Source of the DNA: Takakia lepidozioides | Lineage: Eukaryota > Streptophyta > Takakiopsida > Takakiales > Takakiaceae | Assembly: GCA_030704615.1 (NCBI GenBank) | Contig: CM060732.1 | Coordinates: 75,933,053 to 75,993,052, forward strand | Reading direction: 5' to 3' | Length of the DNA stretch: 60,000 nucleotides | Shown here: one piece after another, positions 24,230 to 36,189 of the stretch | Layout of the letters: the number at the start of each line of letters is the position of its first letter | Position numbering within the stretch: the first letter of the stretch is position 1 | Translations under genes and position numbers: made by a program | Notes under the pieces: generated by a model | Database searches by the model: none | Seen by the model: the letters and a program-made list of their open reading frames with translations, nothing else | What the model was told of the DNA's origin: nothing

Positions 24230-24480
24230 ACAGTCAGTAGCTCGGTAGTGCACTGAGTGCCAACCAGATGGTTCTGGGGTCAAATCTTGCTACTTGACGG
24301 GAGTGGAATGTTCTTCTCCCCGTTCCCTTGGGCGGTGTCCCATTTGGACGCCTTTATGGCGAGGTTCCTGTGAAAGAGATATTTTCTCCTCTCACTATAA
24401 AGTGGCCTGATTTGTGAGCTGTCGCTCCCACGTGATTCCCTTTATCTCCTTATTATAACTGTAGCTGCAAACGGCTACAT
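24230..24480 (+). repeat. tRNA-like SINE head
   Basis: 24230-24300 has an A-box-like TAGCTCGGTAGTGCACTG and, about 35 bp later, a B-box-like GGGGTCAAATCTTG, as in tRNA-derived SINEs. It does not fold as a full tRNA, so it is not a tRNA gene. The block GAGTGCCAACCAGATGGTTC recurs in altered form at 35185, and the following 150 bp also show weak similarity there. Confidence 0.5.
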
Positions 24481-25094
24481 GAAGTCTACCGAAGGGAAAT
24501 TTCTGACGTCCATGAAGCGCAATACCATGTGATGGGGAAAATTGAAGTAAGTAAAACGGAAAAGGAACTACAACAGTTCAAGCCTGTGCTGTATTCCATT
24601 GAAAAAGGAATGCTTCACCAAAGAAATACCCCACAAGGAGGCACAATGAGGGTTATAGTTTCAAACGTTTGCTGCTGGTAGAGGAAGTGCGTAGATCAAC
24701 AGGGTAGCGGCTTCGCATCACACATAGCGGAGATGCAGACCAAATGTTGAAGGATTTTTTCGGGGTAAACAAGAGAAATTAGAGGCAGCAGACAGCTCTT
24801 GATCCTGCTCTTCATGAACGTGGAAGAAGGTGGGTCCTGTGCTGGTCAAGGAGATTTGATATTCTCTGAGACGCTCTCACACAGGACATTGGTCCTATGA
24901 CATCCGTCAGGGGCGGTATTGGCTACCCGACCATCCCCTTCACAATGCAAACATAGGTACGTGAAAGAGAATTTGTCCTTGGTCTGAGTCTTAATGCTTT
25001 GCCTTGACATACTGAGTTAGCTGGACTACAGGCTTTCGCTCTGACGAGGTGTCTGCAGATTGGTCATGTAGGGATCATGGAGCTTTGATACGCT

Positions 25095-25469
25095 GTGTCT
25101 GTTGCACTAAAACTGGTGTTCCCTTTCTCTTTCACCTTGCACACTGCGGAGGGTAGACGCTTCCAAAGCTCCTCGTCAAAGCGTCATCTCGATCCTCCAA
25201 GAAAACCTCCGCAAGCCTCTAGTCTCCTGCACCTCTCCTTTTCAATTAGGTCACCACGCATCTTGACTATGATATTGTTACGTTTACTCTCCATACACAT
25301 CTTTCTCGTGCTGTTTATCTTGGAGCTCCAACTCTTATACATTGCTCGGAGATGTTACACAGGGTGCGTGTTTGTGGGCGAGTCTTCTGTGGCATATTTT
25401 GAGGACAACACACCGGCAAGGTGGTCCTGCGGCTGGTGGAAGCTGAATAGGGGCACAATTTCTACATAG
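25095..25469 (+). other. Open frame with a hydrophobic segment, doubtful gene
   Basis: A 124-codon plus frame; from an internal ATG near 25269 it reads a signal-anchor-like segment (MILLRLLSIHIFLVLFILEL) then a short Cys/Trp-containing tail. No family recognised and no homologous copy in the window. It may be chance. 24480-25095 shows nothing else. Confidence 0.2.
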
Positions 25470-25999
25470 CGGCTTCTTAGGTGATGGGAAACTTGGATTG
25501 TCTGAAGCAGTCTATCTTTGTAAGATCATTCGCCCTACAACCCAATAAACAAGGTAATGCCAAGGTTATTGCTTTCCTTTTGTGGAAGTTGCACCACCAA
25601 ATGATGTCTTCGATCTATACAAGAGCTCAGAAAATCTAGGATCACTGAGGCACTGCACGCTGAGACAACATGAGGCAGTAATCGACAGTAAGAGATTAAG
25701 AAACAAAAAAAAACTAAAGCTGAATCTCAGTGAGCCAACAGCCCCGGAGTCTTAGTCACACACTTGGAGTACACAGTACTCAACAGAAGGAACGAGAACC
25801 GCAAATAGTCTGACAAGCATTCACTCCACATCTTACCAGAATGCTTCAAGAGCAGTCTCGAGTTGTACAGCTGCATGTATGTTACAACGTGCAGAGCCAT
25901 TACCTTCTGGCGGATAACATTTGGGAAGGAAGAAGACTAGACTGCACTCCCAGAATCCCCATTTCCTAAGTTTAATGGTTAAATTCATTACCAAAATGA

Positions 26000-26181
26000 T
26001 TATGGAGCCCACAGAAGTCTGTAAATTTTCTTACTAATGTTGCTGCCAATAGTTTTATTTTTGTTGCGTATAGGAATATCTTTGAGCAATTGTTCCTGAG
26101 CTGCTAGATCTCCCTCCTGCATCCAAAAGCCCCACAGTACAGATCAAGCCATCAGAGGAGATGAAGTTCAATCAAGGGCAC

Positions 26182-26219
<38 letters not shown>

Positions 26220-29200
26220 TTTTTTCAACGTCTTATGAGTACATTCTCTCAACTTTTTTCACTGCAGAGGGATTACTACTGAAGTTAAAAGGACCTGGCT
26301 TTGCAACATTATTAGGCCTACCTTGGAGTACACATCTGCCCTGTGGGCTGGCAACTCCAACCATGCTAACAAGAGCATGTCAGCGTGCTCTAGAACAGCT
26401 AATGCAGCTGTTCCAGGCGAGTTTGGCATAACACCGTTCAGCTCATAATGTGATGAGTTCAAGATCAGATTGTGGGTGAGTTGAATCGCATTCCTAATGC
26501 CAGATACGCTAAGATGATGGAATCTATTTCTTGGAAGCAAGACCGTCAGGTTAAGTCCTGAAAGAAAAGGGTAGAGAAGATTTTGAAGTACCTGAATGTT
26601 AGGCAGGAAGAACTGACCCTGCTAGGAGCTTAAGTGTCTATGGCCATGTCAGAAGCATGAAGAATGTCCGAACAAAACAAAGTTAGGTGTAAAACTTCCC
26701 TGGACTTGTTTCCAGTAATCTGAAGGGCCTACCTACCCTCAGCTACTAGACTGAAATTGAAACTCAGGCCGGGAGTCTACCTTTAAGCAGTAAATAGATG
26801 CAGAGAGGAAAGGGAGATTGTCAATGCCCAATGTGCGGGCAGCCTGAAGACCATATCCATTTCCTGATACACTGTCCGGGGTATTCTCACCAGAGAATGA
26901 CCCTCTTCAGGAACATGAAGAACATGGTTCCTGCACTCTGTTCACCAACTTTCAAAATCGCCTTGGCCCTGTTGGGGTCTAGCTTTTGGGCTGCTCACAC
27001 ACAGCAGATCGATGCTTGTGTGAAGGACTTTAAAGAGGATATCTGGAAAGCCAAAACCAATTGTGTATACGAAGGTAAGTCACCTACTGGAGTGAGCCCC
27101 TCACAAAGGTAGTGCCTATTCCCTATGTTTCCATCCACACTGGGCACGGGGTCTATGGCCACAAGGCTACAGCAAACGAAGTCTTATGAGTACATCTCTC
27201 AGTTCCGCCCAAACTACGCGTGGGGTCTATGGCCACAGCGCTATGGCAGACAATGTTTTATGACTACATTCTCTTGGAGATGCTATAATTTAATTTGAAA
27301 GATGAGGCTGAAACGGTCACTCACTCACCAAGCACTCTATCTTGTACACAGTTGTACTTGCTACTAAATTGAGATATGGAAAGGACAGTATCAAACTTTC
27401 ATAGATACCATCCACCACAAGTTGAAGTTTAAAACATACAAGTTTTGAGTATGCTTGGGCAAGTGAAAGGAGAGTTGGATATCGGTCCAGAATTGACAAA
27501 GCCATATCTTCCGTTACACTACGCACCTGCAAGCCCACCCATCAAATGCGCTTCAAAGGTGTTCTGAAGGTCATTAAAGCAAGTACTGAAAGGTCCTCCC
27601 CCATTCCCTCACCACTTGATTCAGCCAGTGTAAGCACCATATGCTGTGGGTGGTCCAGAGAAAGATCAAGTAGTACCAGCAAGTTTTGATTACGCTCTGG
27701 AGTGATGTTAACGGAGGAAGTCTCAATCTACTTCTACAACATCCTGTAAAGCAACAGCCAATTGAAACCTGCTGGGAGTCTCATATTTCCTCACTAACGT
27801 TGGCATTAGTCATGTAACAGTAACTACAAACAGGATGGCAAACTTACTTGCATCAATTGGACACCAAAGACATCACTGATTCGCTCCATCTCAAGCTCCT
27901 TGCAGTGCTCCACAAAATCCTTGAAGGTCTGGCAGACAGTAGACAATCGTGCACCGGGTGTTCCAAACTCCATCGAGTATCGATCAGTAATTGCAAGAGT
28001 CAATTCACCATATCTTGCTAACGTGTCATTTGCGTCACGAGTCCGCTGAACATCAAATCCTTCCAAAATCTCGGTTGTGAATGTCCTATACACAACAAAC
28101 CTCCTGGTCAATCAGACAGGTATGCTTGTTTAAGAGAACGGTGTGCCAATAACAAACCAACAGTGTAGGTGCACAGATATGTCATGCAACAGACTGCGAA
28201 AAAGGTACACAAGAGAGGTGCTTACGCAGTTTTGAGATTTTCAGCAGCATCAGTCAAGTTGGGATCTCCTTCCACCAGATATATAAGCCTCTTTAATCCA
28301 CACCTCTGCAAGCCAACAGAACCCCTTCACATCAAGACATATCCTTGAAGCAAGTAAGACTGGAGAATTTCACTTTGTTGCTTATTCGGTGCTCAACTTC
28401 CATGGTCAAGAATCAGAGAATGATTTAACATCTTACGCACTTCTCCCAGTACATGAGAGTGGGACCTACTAAAAGGCGGAGCTTTTGCTGCTTGTAGCGC
28501 GTGTCTTTGATGGACTGCCAGAGATCGTCGACCCTCTTTCTTTCCACAATGAAGTCCAATACATACTCCTGATCTCGCTGCTTGTGCCTTGCAATCCATG
28601 TTGCATCACCCACTGGCAGTTGCCTTATCTGTAATTGAACACATGATAAATTTGTGATAACCTATCAAATAGGGTGACATTAGAGTGCACTCGCTGGAGC
28701 ATTCACAGTCCTAAAAAGTCTGTAACATCAGCCTGAATTACATTGTAACATAAGAAGTTGCTGTCCTTTTGTTAACTAATTTTTTCTGGCAAATTCCATC
28801 CCATTACTTAACTCATCAAGCCATCGTCATGAGCAGTAATATTGCAGTTCAGTTTAAGAAGATGGTCTGCAGACACAACACCGACCTCAACATTCACATT
28901 GTATTGGTCACGGAGCCGATCAGCAAACTTCTGAAGTGAGCCACCAGTTCTGCATGCAATATTGGTAAGCGCCGTTTGTGCATAAAGAGAAGAGCATCTG
29001 GTCCTACCAAGCCTTCAGCGGCTTACCCTCTGACTGGCAGCAAGCCTCTATATGATAAAACATTGTCTCAAAAGCAATCCATGCCTCTTGCAGAAATAGT
29101 GGATGTATTTTGCTTGGCCTCAAGAAATGAATGAATAGGGTCTACCCCTGAGCGTTACGGCGAATCTGCTCCCGTGCATCTAGAATGAGAACCATGTCGT

Positions 29201-32200
29201 AGACTTGCACAAAACTCTCACCCACATCCAGAGGTGGCACTGCCAGCTCACTACCTCCTAAGGTGCTTGCTTCTCCTTCACCAGTCCTGGAGCTAGCAGG
29301 CCCTGCTTTGTTCACCACCAATTCATGCTTCTATTATCTCCTGGACCTTGCTGAAAACTGTCATCACAGACTCTCAGGCCTATGCATGGGAAGACCAATT
29401 AGTAGCTAATCTCTTCTCCCACATCCCCTCCCGCACTGTCTCTGTATCTCTCCCTACACAGCCCATATCAGAAACTGGAGTAGTCTCACATGTAGCAAAA
29501 TTGGTGGCTAGAAAGACAAGGCAGCTCCACAAAGAGGTAATAAATTGTCACAGCCAACACACAAGTGCATTCTGGAATTCTCATAAATTGTAGAGGGAGG
29601 TAGGAAGTGTAGATAAACCTGTGTAAGTGGGCATGGCTGGTTCTTTAGAGGCTGCTGGAGCAGATCGGTACCAAGTTCCATTTGCTGTTGCAGCTCCTGC
29701 TACATAGAATAGTCACATTGATTTGAACCAGAAAATTTGCTAAAGGTAGACTAGACATTTTTTGTGTTGCCTCCAAGAGCTCAAAATGGAGACAATTTTT
29801 GTGTCTAACTGCATCCCAAGCCATTCATCCAATTAGTAAACTCAAATAGCTGTAAGACCTTAAAACCATCATTAACCCAGAATTCTGAGGTTTGGCCATG
29901 ACAGATGAGTCAAAACCTGCCCTGGGAAGATCCCTTATCCTTGACTTTTCGGGCCATCCAGTGAAGTCTATTCCTGTTAAATGGAGATGTCATCCTTACC
30001 TCTTTCTGATGGAGTAACAGTTGGTGTTCTATCTTTTTCCACCCTGCTGCCACAGCGCTTGCCTAACAGGAACTCCAAGGCATGTGCCCACAGGTCTTTG
30101 TCTGGCAAACCCTCCCCTGTAGCTCGCTGCAATGCAACACGGATCTCTGGCTCTTTGAATCCCATTGACTTCAGCTGTAACCCCATGATTGCCAAAATGT
30201 GGCGGCCTCAGTTTTCCAGAATTTCAATAAACACAACAATTATGAGCCCACATCTATGTTAAGACACCACAAGCACATTTTACTCACAAATGTACTCTAT
30301 GCAGAGGGTCTTTGTCAGCTTTCACACAGCCATTCAGTTTCGACCTGCAACCATCGGACCTTTTTGCAGACGATAGTCAAAGTTCCCTTAAGGTTTCCAG
30401 ACCATCCATAAGCAGAAAACCCTTAACCAGACCAGGTATCTTTTCACATTTGAGGCTTGAGTAATGAATTTTCATACACGAACCCTGTTCATTTCCAAAA
30501 TGGTGTCTCTTTCCGAAAAACTGCCCACAGTGGCATGTTGGGATCCACGCTGAATACTTGAAGAATGTTGTGGGCCTCGAGCATCCTGTTCCCCCAGCGA
30601 TTCCTGTCTGCAACCCTCATCCCTTTCCATATCCTCCTCCATAGGTGAACCCTGGCTAGGATCCTTTTCAGCCCCCAGGCCTGACCTCACCATACAGTCC
30701 TGTGCTGTTGTCTTACCCATATCGGTCAGCATGTACCTGAATGGCACCAAAGGCTATTAGTTAAAACTTGAGTTGTTTTGTAGGTGGTTTGAGGGGTGAG
30801 CTCTGGCCTGTCTCTTCCTGCAGTCACAACAAAAAGAGCTTTTGTTTCTTCCAGCTAATGCCACATCTAGTGAGAAGTATCAGCAGTGATAGTTCTGTAA
30901 TACATATAGCCCACCCATGACAGGGGGCAGTCACAAGGTGAAGTGGCTCTTATCTGTTACTTACGCTGGCGTCAGCAAGAGTCATCTTTTTCTATAACAC
31001 GTACAGCAACAACCCTAATACAGGTTGCCAAAGTTACCATACACAAAGCCCCATAATTGTGATCGTTGAGTCAGGTCTGGATGTGAAGCATACGTATTTG
31101 GAGGTGAGAAGTCAATGGAAGTTGAAGCTGACAGAGCCTCGGGAGACAGAATAAGGTTAAACTGGAAGGTGGTGGCACTCACTTGGCAGGATTGTTTTTC
31201 TTGATCACCAGGCCTTTCTCAATGAGAGTCTTCATGGAGTTCCAGCCAGAGTACGAATACTGAGGACCAGAACCAAATCTTGGTGGGACAACACCTTTGT
31301 TGGGCCTGCTCTTTCCCCACTTCACTTTCAGTACAAAATACTTGATTGACCAGAACTACATGGACTACAAATGTACATGGATGGAATCAATCTAAGCCTC
31401 TAAGAACCAAGGAGCTCATCCCAGGGCTACTTTCTCTTACTCAATCGGTAAGCGTGAGAGGCCACTTGCTTCAGCAGCATCAATCAGTTCATGCCTCATC
31501 ATGTAGACTTTACCTTCCTGCATGGCTCTGCAACACCACCATATTTGCCATGACATTTCTTCCACAAGGGGTTTTTTCCCTCATAACACTAGAAACATGC
31601 TACAAACATAATGAAAACTGTAGCTTGGTCCGTGGTCACAACATTGGCACAAACATCTCTATTACTCCCTGTCACTTCTTCTCTCAATGAGTTTTTACTC
31701 CCCTTCCTTATTCGGGTTCTCTTCTCCGCAAACAGAACCAGAAAGAAAAAAGGTAAGGCATACCGACATAAGGTGATCAAAATGGCATAAGGGGCTGAAT
31801 TCTTCTGAGGCAGATACCGCCTTGGTGCTTTGGGTTGCTTTCCTGCACAGGGAGGACACTTCTTGTGAATAAGCACGACAGAGGAAATAAAGTTCTATAA
31901 GTTATTGACTAGAGCGTCAACTGCATGGGATTGACAGAAGACTAGATCTTATGGCATGCTGCAACAGTTGGCCAGCTTGAGAGCTTGTGAGTAGGCTGCA
32001 AAAGCAGTTATGTCAGTGTCTATAGTAGCTGACTCAAGGTAATTTTGAAACTAGTTGGTTGATTTCAACGCTATCAGCATACAGATTGCACGGTTCCCTT
32101 CTGCATCTGCAACCCATTACTCATGGATTATTGTGTGGCAATATGACAAAATGATGAGTCAGACACACAGGTTATTTGAGTCTCGTCACATGAGCAAAAG

Positions 32201-32924
32201 ACAAATCATATCGAACAGCCTGGTAGTGATTTCAAGTTTATGAATCCTGAAGTCTAACTAACAGGGAATGTTTGGTTGTTGACGGTTCCTGAGGCCGTCT
32301 GTCTGTTACTGTTATCTAAGGTCGCTATAGGACAGAAGACCAAAAATAGTGCACCTTTTGGACGGGTATCTGCTGCACCACTCGGTTGCTCTTGCTCCCT
32401 TTGCTTGCTAAAATATTCTGCTAATAGTTTAAGTAGCCATTTGCCAAAGCCTCTGCACACAGAATTGCCCAGAAGAAGGCACATTCACATGCTGCCAGAA
32501 ATGCAGAGGGGTTCCCCACCTTTATTTGAATTTCGGCTCTTATCCTGTCAATCAACGTCACTCTTTTACATCTGATGATTGCAGAAGAGCTGCACAAGGA
32601 TCCATTCATGGTCAGAGTACACTCGAATGCAGTACGTTGCACCTGGGAAAAACACCCAACACCTACCATTGATACTTCCTACACCTGATGATTCAAAATG
32701 CAACAGCGTGCCACCCTCAGAATTGCACGCAAGTCTTACTTGATTTTGCTAGCTTCACGAAGGCTGAGTATGGGTTGCCGGGCTTCACACACGCTTCTGT
32801 GAGCTCCGAGAAACGTAGCGTCCAGGCCCTCACTGTACGACTTCTCCAAATGCTCCTCTCGCTTCTGCACCAGAAACGCTGCAAGTGCTTCATTTCCTGG
32901 ACACTCCACTCGCCTCGTCTCCAT
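26000..32924 (-). CDS. MUS81: Crossover junction endonuclease MUS81, complete, 15 exons
   Basis: Catalytic subunit of the MUS81-EME1 structure-specific nuclease, which cuts branched DNA in recombination and replication-fork repair. Exons: 32740-32924, 32355-32452, 31764-31842, 31441-31527, 31183-31308, 30484-30736, 30000-30174, 29619-29696, 29146-29302, 28886-28949, 28470-28628, 28226-28305, 27848-28085, 27440-27526, 26000-26116. They total 1983 nt (660 residues), every phase matches, and the length is like known plant MUS81. Landmarks in order: N-terminal helix-hairpin-helix (CPGNEALAAFL, GFGKWLLKLLAEYF); winged-helix-like region (SGWNSMKTLIEKGLV); a UBA-like exon (MGFKEPEIRVALQRA, ALEFLLG); nuclease start VLILDAREQ; active site ERKRVDDL, the ERKxxxDL signature; then FTTEILEGFDVQRT and a C-terminal HhH ending LLWAP. 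ATG 32924 is chosen because homologs begin METRR-like; an in-frame ATG at 32987 exists. Introns are 90-1320 bp; the last holds retrotransposon debris. Looks intact. Confidence 0.96.
26184..26216. repeat. (CT)n microsatellite
   Basis: About 33 bp of CT dinucleotide in the last MUS81 intron. Confidence 0.95.
26217..27280 (+). mobile_element. Non-LTR retrotransposon 3' fragment (copy 2)
   Basis: 26798-27112 reads RGKGDCQCPMCGQPEDHIH, the same zinc-knuckle segment as at 21.5 kb, followed by a conserved downstream block (KDFKEDIWKAKTNCVYEGK; at 21.7 kb [19 protein letters not shown]). Units of the 65-bp family (TATGGCCACAAGGCTACAGC, TTATGAGTACAT) follow at 27135 and 27210 and a trace precedes at 26228. 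It occupies most of the last MUS81 intron. Confidence 0.65.
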
Positions 32925-33882
32925 TTTCCCTTCCCCGCCTCTCACCTCCTTCAGCACCCAAAGACCCACATCCACATCTTCGTTCACGATTGATCCTGCT
33001 CAGAGAGAAGCACGAGAATGCCCAGCCTGAGCGTGCCCACCTTCCTAAATCCCCTCAAAACCCCGCAGACAACAAGAATCGCGCTCCGCAACGAAGCAAA
33101 CGTTCGCCCAATCGCTGCACCATTCTCTCTTCTTTTTTGGGTTTTGTTTCTTTTGGGGGGGAAACTTAGGCAGCCGGAGCTGCCAAATGCAAAATTTCCT
33201 CAGCTGCGGTGGCTAGCAGAGATGGAGGATTTCTTTCCGAGATTTATGTTCCTGGATTTCGATGGAATCCACAAAGGACATTGTGGGGCAGGCTTACCAT
33301 CCCCTTTGACCCCCAACCGAGGGAGGAGGATATCAAAGCTTCTCTATATGCTCATAGAGTCCCCCTTGTCAACAAGTCCTCTACGAGCAATGCTTCCAGA
33401 GTTTGTGAGGCTCTGTAGACGGAGGAGAAGGCTCCTTTTGGAGTTTTCGTTTACTATGGATATGTTCGTCCTCTTTTCGTTTACTACGGATATCGCTAAC
33501 CAGACCAGCCGAATGCTTATCTTTTTTTTTCTTTTTTAAATTGATCTTGATGTCAGTTAGAAAGTCGGATGAATTCCTGCATGTACGTTGAGGCTATAGT
33601 TTTAAAAGATTCATAAATTAGAAAGCCGCAAAAAGTAAGTTGATGCAGACAAACTGATCGAGATCGATCGGACTCATTCATACCCAAATATCCAAACCAT
33701 TTGGAGAATGGACATCACAATATTTTCTTAAACTCCCCGGAAAAAGGGTATACAATTGTTACAAAATGTGATACCCTAGAGAGCAGATTGTGGAACTTAT
33801 TTGAATCCTCCAAAAATGGTCCCCATCGAACTCGCATCCCTGATCTTGAAGACGGCATAGTGAGCTTCATGTCGACCGGTCC
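32925..33882. other. Intergenic region upstream of MUS81; open frame of doubtful meaning
   Basis: Contains the 5' UTR/promoter side of MUS81. A 173-codon plus frame (33018-33539) and a shorter one (33209-33418) overlap in different frames, with Pro/Arg-rich composition and no recognised domain. A 16-bp near-repeat TTTCGTTTACTAYGGATAT occurs twice at 33446-33490. Confidence 0.35.
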
Positions 33883-34474
33883 TCACGCAGTCACAATCAC
33901 CCGCAGGCTCATGCCGCCACTTTCACAATCCCCGGGTAGTCCGCTGATGAAATAGAAGGTGCCTGCTTTAGAGAGAGTCACGGTGGTAGGAGACCTGGTG
34001 TAGGTAGCCAAGGGACCCGCAGCATTGCATGCCAAGTAGTCTGCCACGATGACCTCCAGAACATTGTGGACCCCAGTGGCGTAATTGAAGACTAACACAC
34101 ACATATCCAAACAGGGGGCTCAGATCAGTCTCAGGAATATTCTAGAAGCAGTAGTTTAATTCCTATTGTGCACATGTGCACAGACATACTACATTCATGA
34201 AAAAGCCTGGAAATTGAGCCTTCAATAAGTTCTTTTATCATAGCTGGTCAGTTTACCATGGGCTTGCATGTGCAGATCAGGGCTTACCGAGAGTGTCTCC
34301 CACTTTGAAGCGGATGTTGCTGGACCAAATTGGGTAGAAATCACTGGAGTCACCGGGTGGGTCGGTCCAGCCTATGCTATCTCCCACTGTCCACGTCGCT
34401 GCAGTAGCCCCTGCAGGCAGCAGCAGTAGCATTGCTGCGGTCACCATCATGGTCATTTTGATGACAGATTCCAT
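33883..34474 (-). CDS. Phytocyanin-like (early-nodulin-like) secreted protein
   Basis: Two exons, 34288-34474 and 33883-34091, phase 1 junction with GT-AG, 131 residues. The first exon has a signal peptide (hydrophobic MLLLLPAGATA) and then ATWTVGDSIGWTDPP, the plastocyanin-like domain start. The second has VFNYATGVHNV (first His ligand), CNAAGP (Cys) and SGLPGDCESGGMSL. In copper-binding phytocyanins the last motif is GHC; here the second His is Asp, so type-1 copper binding is doubtful and the protein is closer to early-nodulin-like members. No GPI-anchor tail follows the domain. Start at 34474 is chosen for the signal peptide; an in-frame ATG at 34513 exists. It is half of an inverted duplication. 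Confidence 0.88.
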
Positions 34475-34960
34475 TGTGGCACTGCACAAGTTTCCACCAC
34501 CTTCGATAGTCATTTCCCAGTCATTTCATTCAGTCAGTTGACCCGTGTAGAAGCAAATATCATGCATATTTCTAAGTCTTGACCACATGACTGTGCAGGC
34601 AACCAACTTAATGCAATAATTGATAAAGATGCATGAAGGGAGCACAAAGGATTGAGGAGGAGAAGAAAAAAGCTAGAGATAATGTCTGAGCAGTCCTCAT
34701 CCTCCCGGCCTAATCGACTACGTCAAACCTGGATCAATCAGAAACTGACACAGAAACAGAAATCCAAAAGCTCTGAAAAATGTTACTCACACAATGCGGA
34801 ATGGGGGCGGAATGTTGAACGGATCGACCAGCCGTCCGTAGTACAGAGCTTTCAACTTCCGCCGCGGTCTGGATGTGAGGTCTCTCTCAGGAGAGCCACG
34901 CCCTTCAGGCGGAAGTAGGATCGATGAAGGGCAGGGTGGTAGAAGCCGAGGCCTGTAGCT

Positions 34961-34970
34961 CTTTATATAC
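34961..34970 (-). promoter_or_regulatory. TATA box of the phytocyanin gene
   Basis: Minus strand GTATATAAAG about 490 bp upstream of the start codon, followed by a 5' leader (GATCCGTTCAACATTCCGCC) with a donor-like GTGAGTAA near 34795, implying a 5' UTR intron. The same arrangement is mirrored in the other arm. Confidence 0.6.
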
Positions 34971-35175
34971 AGACCTGCTGCTCGGAAGCTGTGCGTACCT
35001 CTCTCGGGGGCTGCGATCACCGAGTCTGCCGAGAAATATCTGGAAGCAGCGGTACACCCAGAATTAGAGGAGATCGTGCAGATAAATAGTATATTCTGTT
35101 CAAACTACCGAAAACAAATGAGGTAGTTTGGTTGTATTCTAGAAAAAGTGTTGGATATTCTGTTTCCCAGTAACA

Positions 35176-35290
35176 GAATATACTGGAGTGCCACCCAGTT
35201 GATTCTGGGTTCACCAGTGTCCATTGTACACCTTCCCACCGAAAAGTGTGTAGCCCTTCGGCGTGGTTAAGTGACATTTGCTTTTGAACG
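35176..35290 (+). repeat. SINE-like spacer at the centre of the inverted duplication
   Basis: GAGTGCCACCCAGTTGATTC at about 35185 matches the tRNA-like element at 24.25 kb, including the following GGGTTCA. Confidence 0.4.
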
Positions 35291-35510
35291 TATATTATGT
35301 ATTTTGCATATCCTGTTACTGAGAAAAAGAATATCCAGCACTATTCTTAGAGTACAACCAAAGTAACTCATTATTTTCGGTAGTTTGAACAGAATATACT
35401 ATTCATGACCATCTCACGTAAATCTGGGTGTACCGCTGCTCAAGATATTTCTCGACAGACTCGGCGATCGCAGCCCCCGAGAGAGTACGCACTCCTGAGC
35501 AGCAGATCTG

Positions 35511-35518
35511 TATTTAAA
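35511..35518 (+). promoter_or_regulatory. TATA box of the truncated phytocyanin copy
   Basis: TATTTAAA followed by AGAGCTGCAGGCC, the mirrored counterpart of the box at 34961. A donor-like GTGAGTAAG at 35632 ends the leader. Confidence 0.5.
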
Positions 35519-35999
35519 GAGCTGCAGGCCTATGCTTCTACCATGCTTCATCGATCCTACTTCTACTTCCTTTTGCAGCAGCAGCGCACACTGGTCGATC
35601 CGTTCAACATTCCGCCCTCCTTCCGCATTGTGTGAGTAAGATTTTTAAGAGCTTTTGGATTCTTGTTTCTGCTGGTCATGAGCTTCTGATTGAGTCAGGC
35701 CGTCTGTTGATTGGTCCGGGAGGTTGCTGCTTAGACATTACCTCTAGCTTCTTTCTTCTGCGAGCTCCTCAATCTTTTGTGCTCCTTTTTCGCATCACTT
35801 ATGGCATCAGGTTGATTGTCTCCACAATCATGTGGTCGAGACTTAGAAATATGCGTTGATATTTGGAGACCTCCATGACACTACAAGAGTTTCCATGTAA
35901 AATTTTAATGTAAGCTGTATGGGTAAGGCAACCTGGGCGTCTTGTTTCATGATTAAAATGACTATCGAGGGTGGTGGAAATTACTTGTGCAGTGCTACA

Positions 36000-36189
36000 A
36001 TGGCATCTTTCATCAAAATGACCACGATGGTAGCCGCAGCAATGCTGCTGCTGCTGCCTGCAGGGGCTACTGCAGCGACGTGGACAGTGGGTGGTAGCAT
36101 AGGCTGGACCGACCCACCCAGTAGTGACTACAGTGATTTCTACTCAATTTGGTCCAACAGCATCCACTTCAAAGTGGGAGACACTCTCG
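36000..36189 (+). pseudogene. Phytocyanin copy reduced to exon 1
   Basis: Plus-strand ATG at 36000 gives a signal peptide (MLLLLPAGATA), ATWTVGGSIGWTDPP and HFKVGDTL, ending at a donor GTAAGCCC (36190). The frame up to the donor is intact. The intron start is homologous to the other copy, but homology stops near 36330 and no second exon (VHNV, CNAAG, GDC) follows in the next kilobases. It cannot make a complete domain. Confidence 0.8.

Noticed and set aside
24230-24300. tRNA gene
   Set aside because: A- and B-box-like blocks only; no acceptor stem or anticodon arm can be drawn.
33018-33539. 173-codon plus-strand frame upstream of MUS81
   Set aside because: Low-complexity, Pro/Arg-rich, overlapped by another frame, no domain; probably chance in a GC-richer promoter region.
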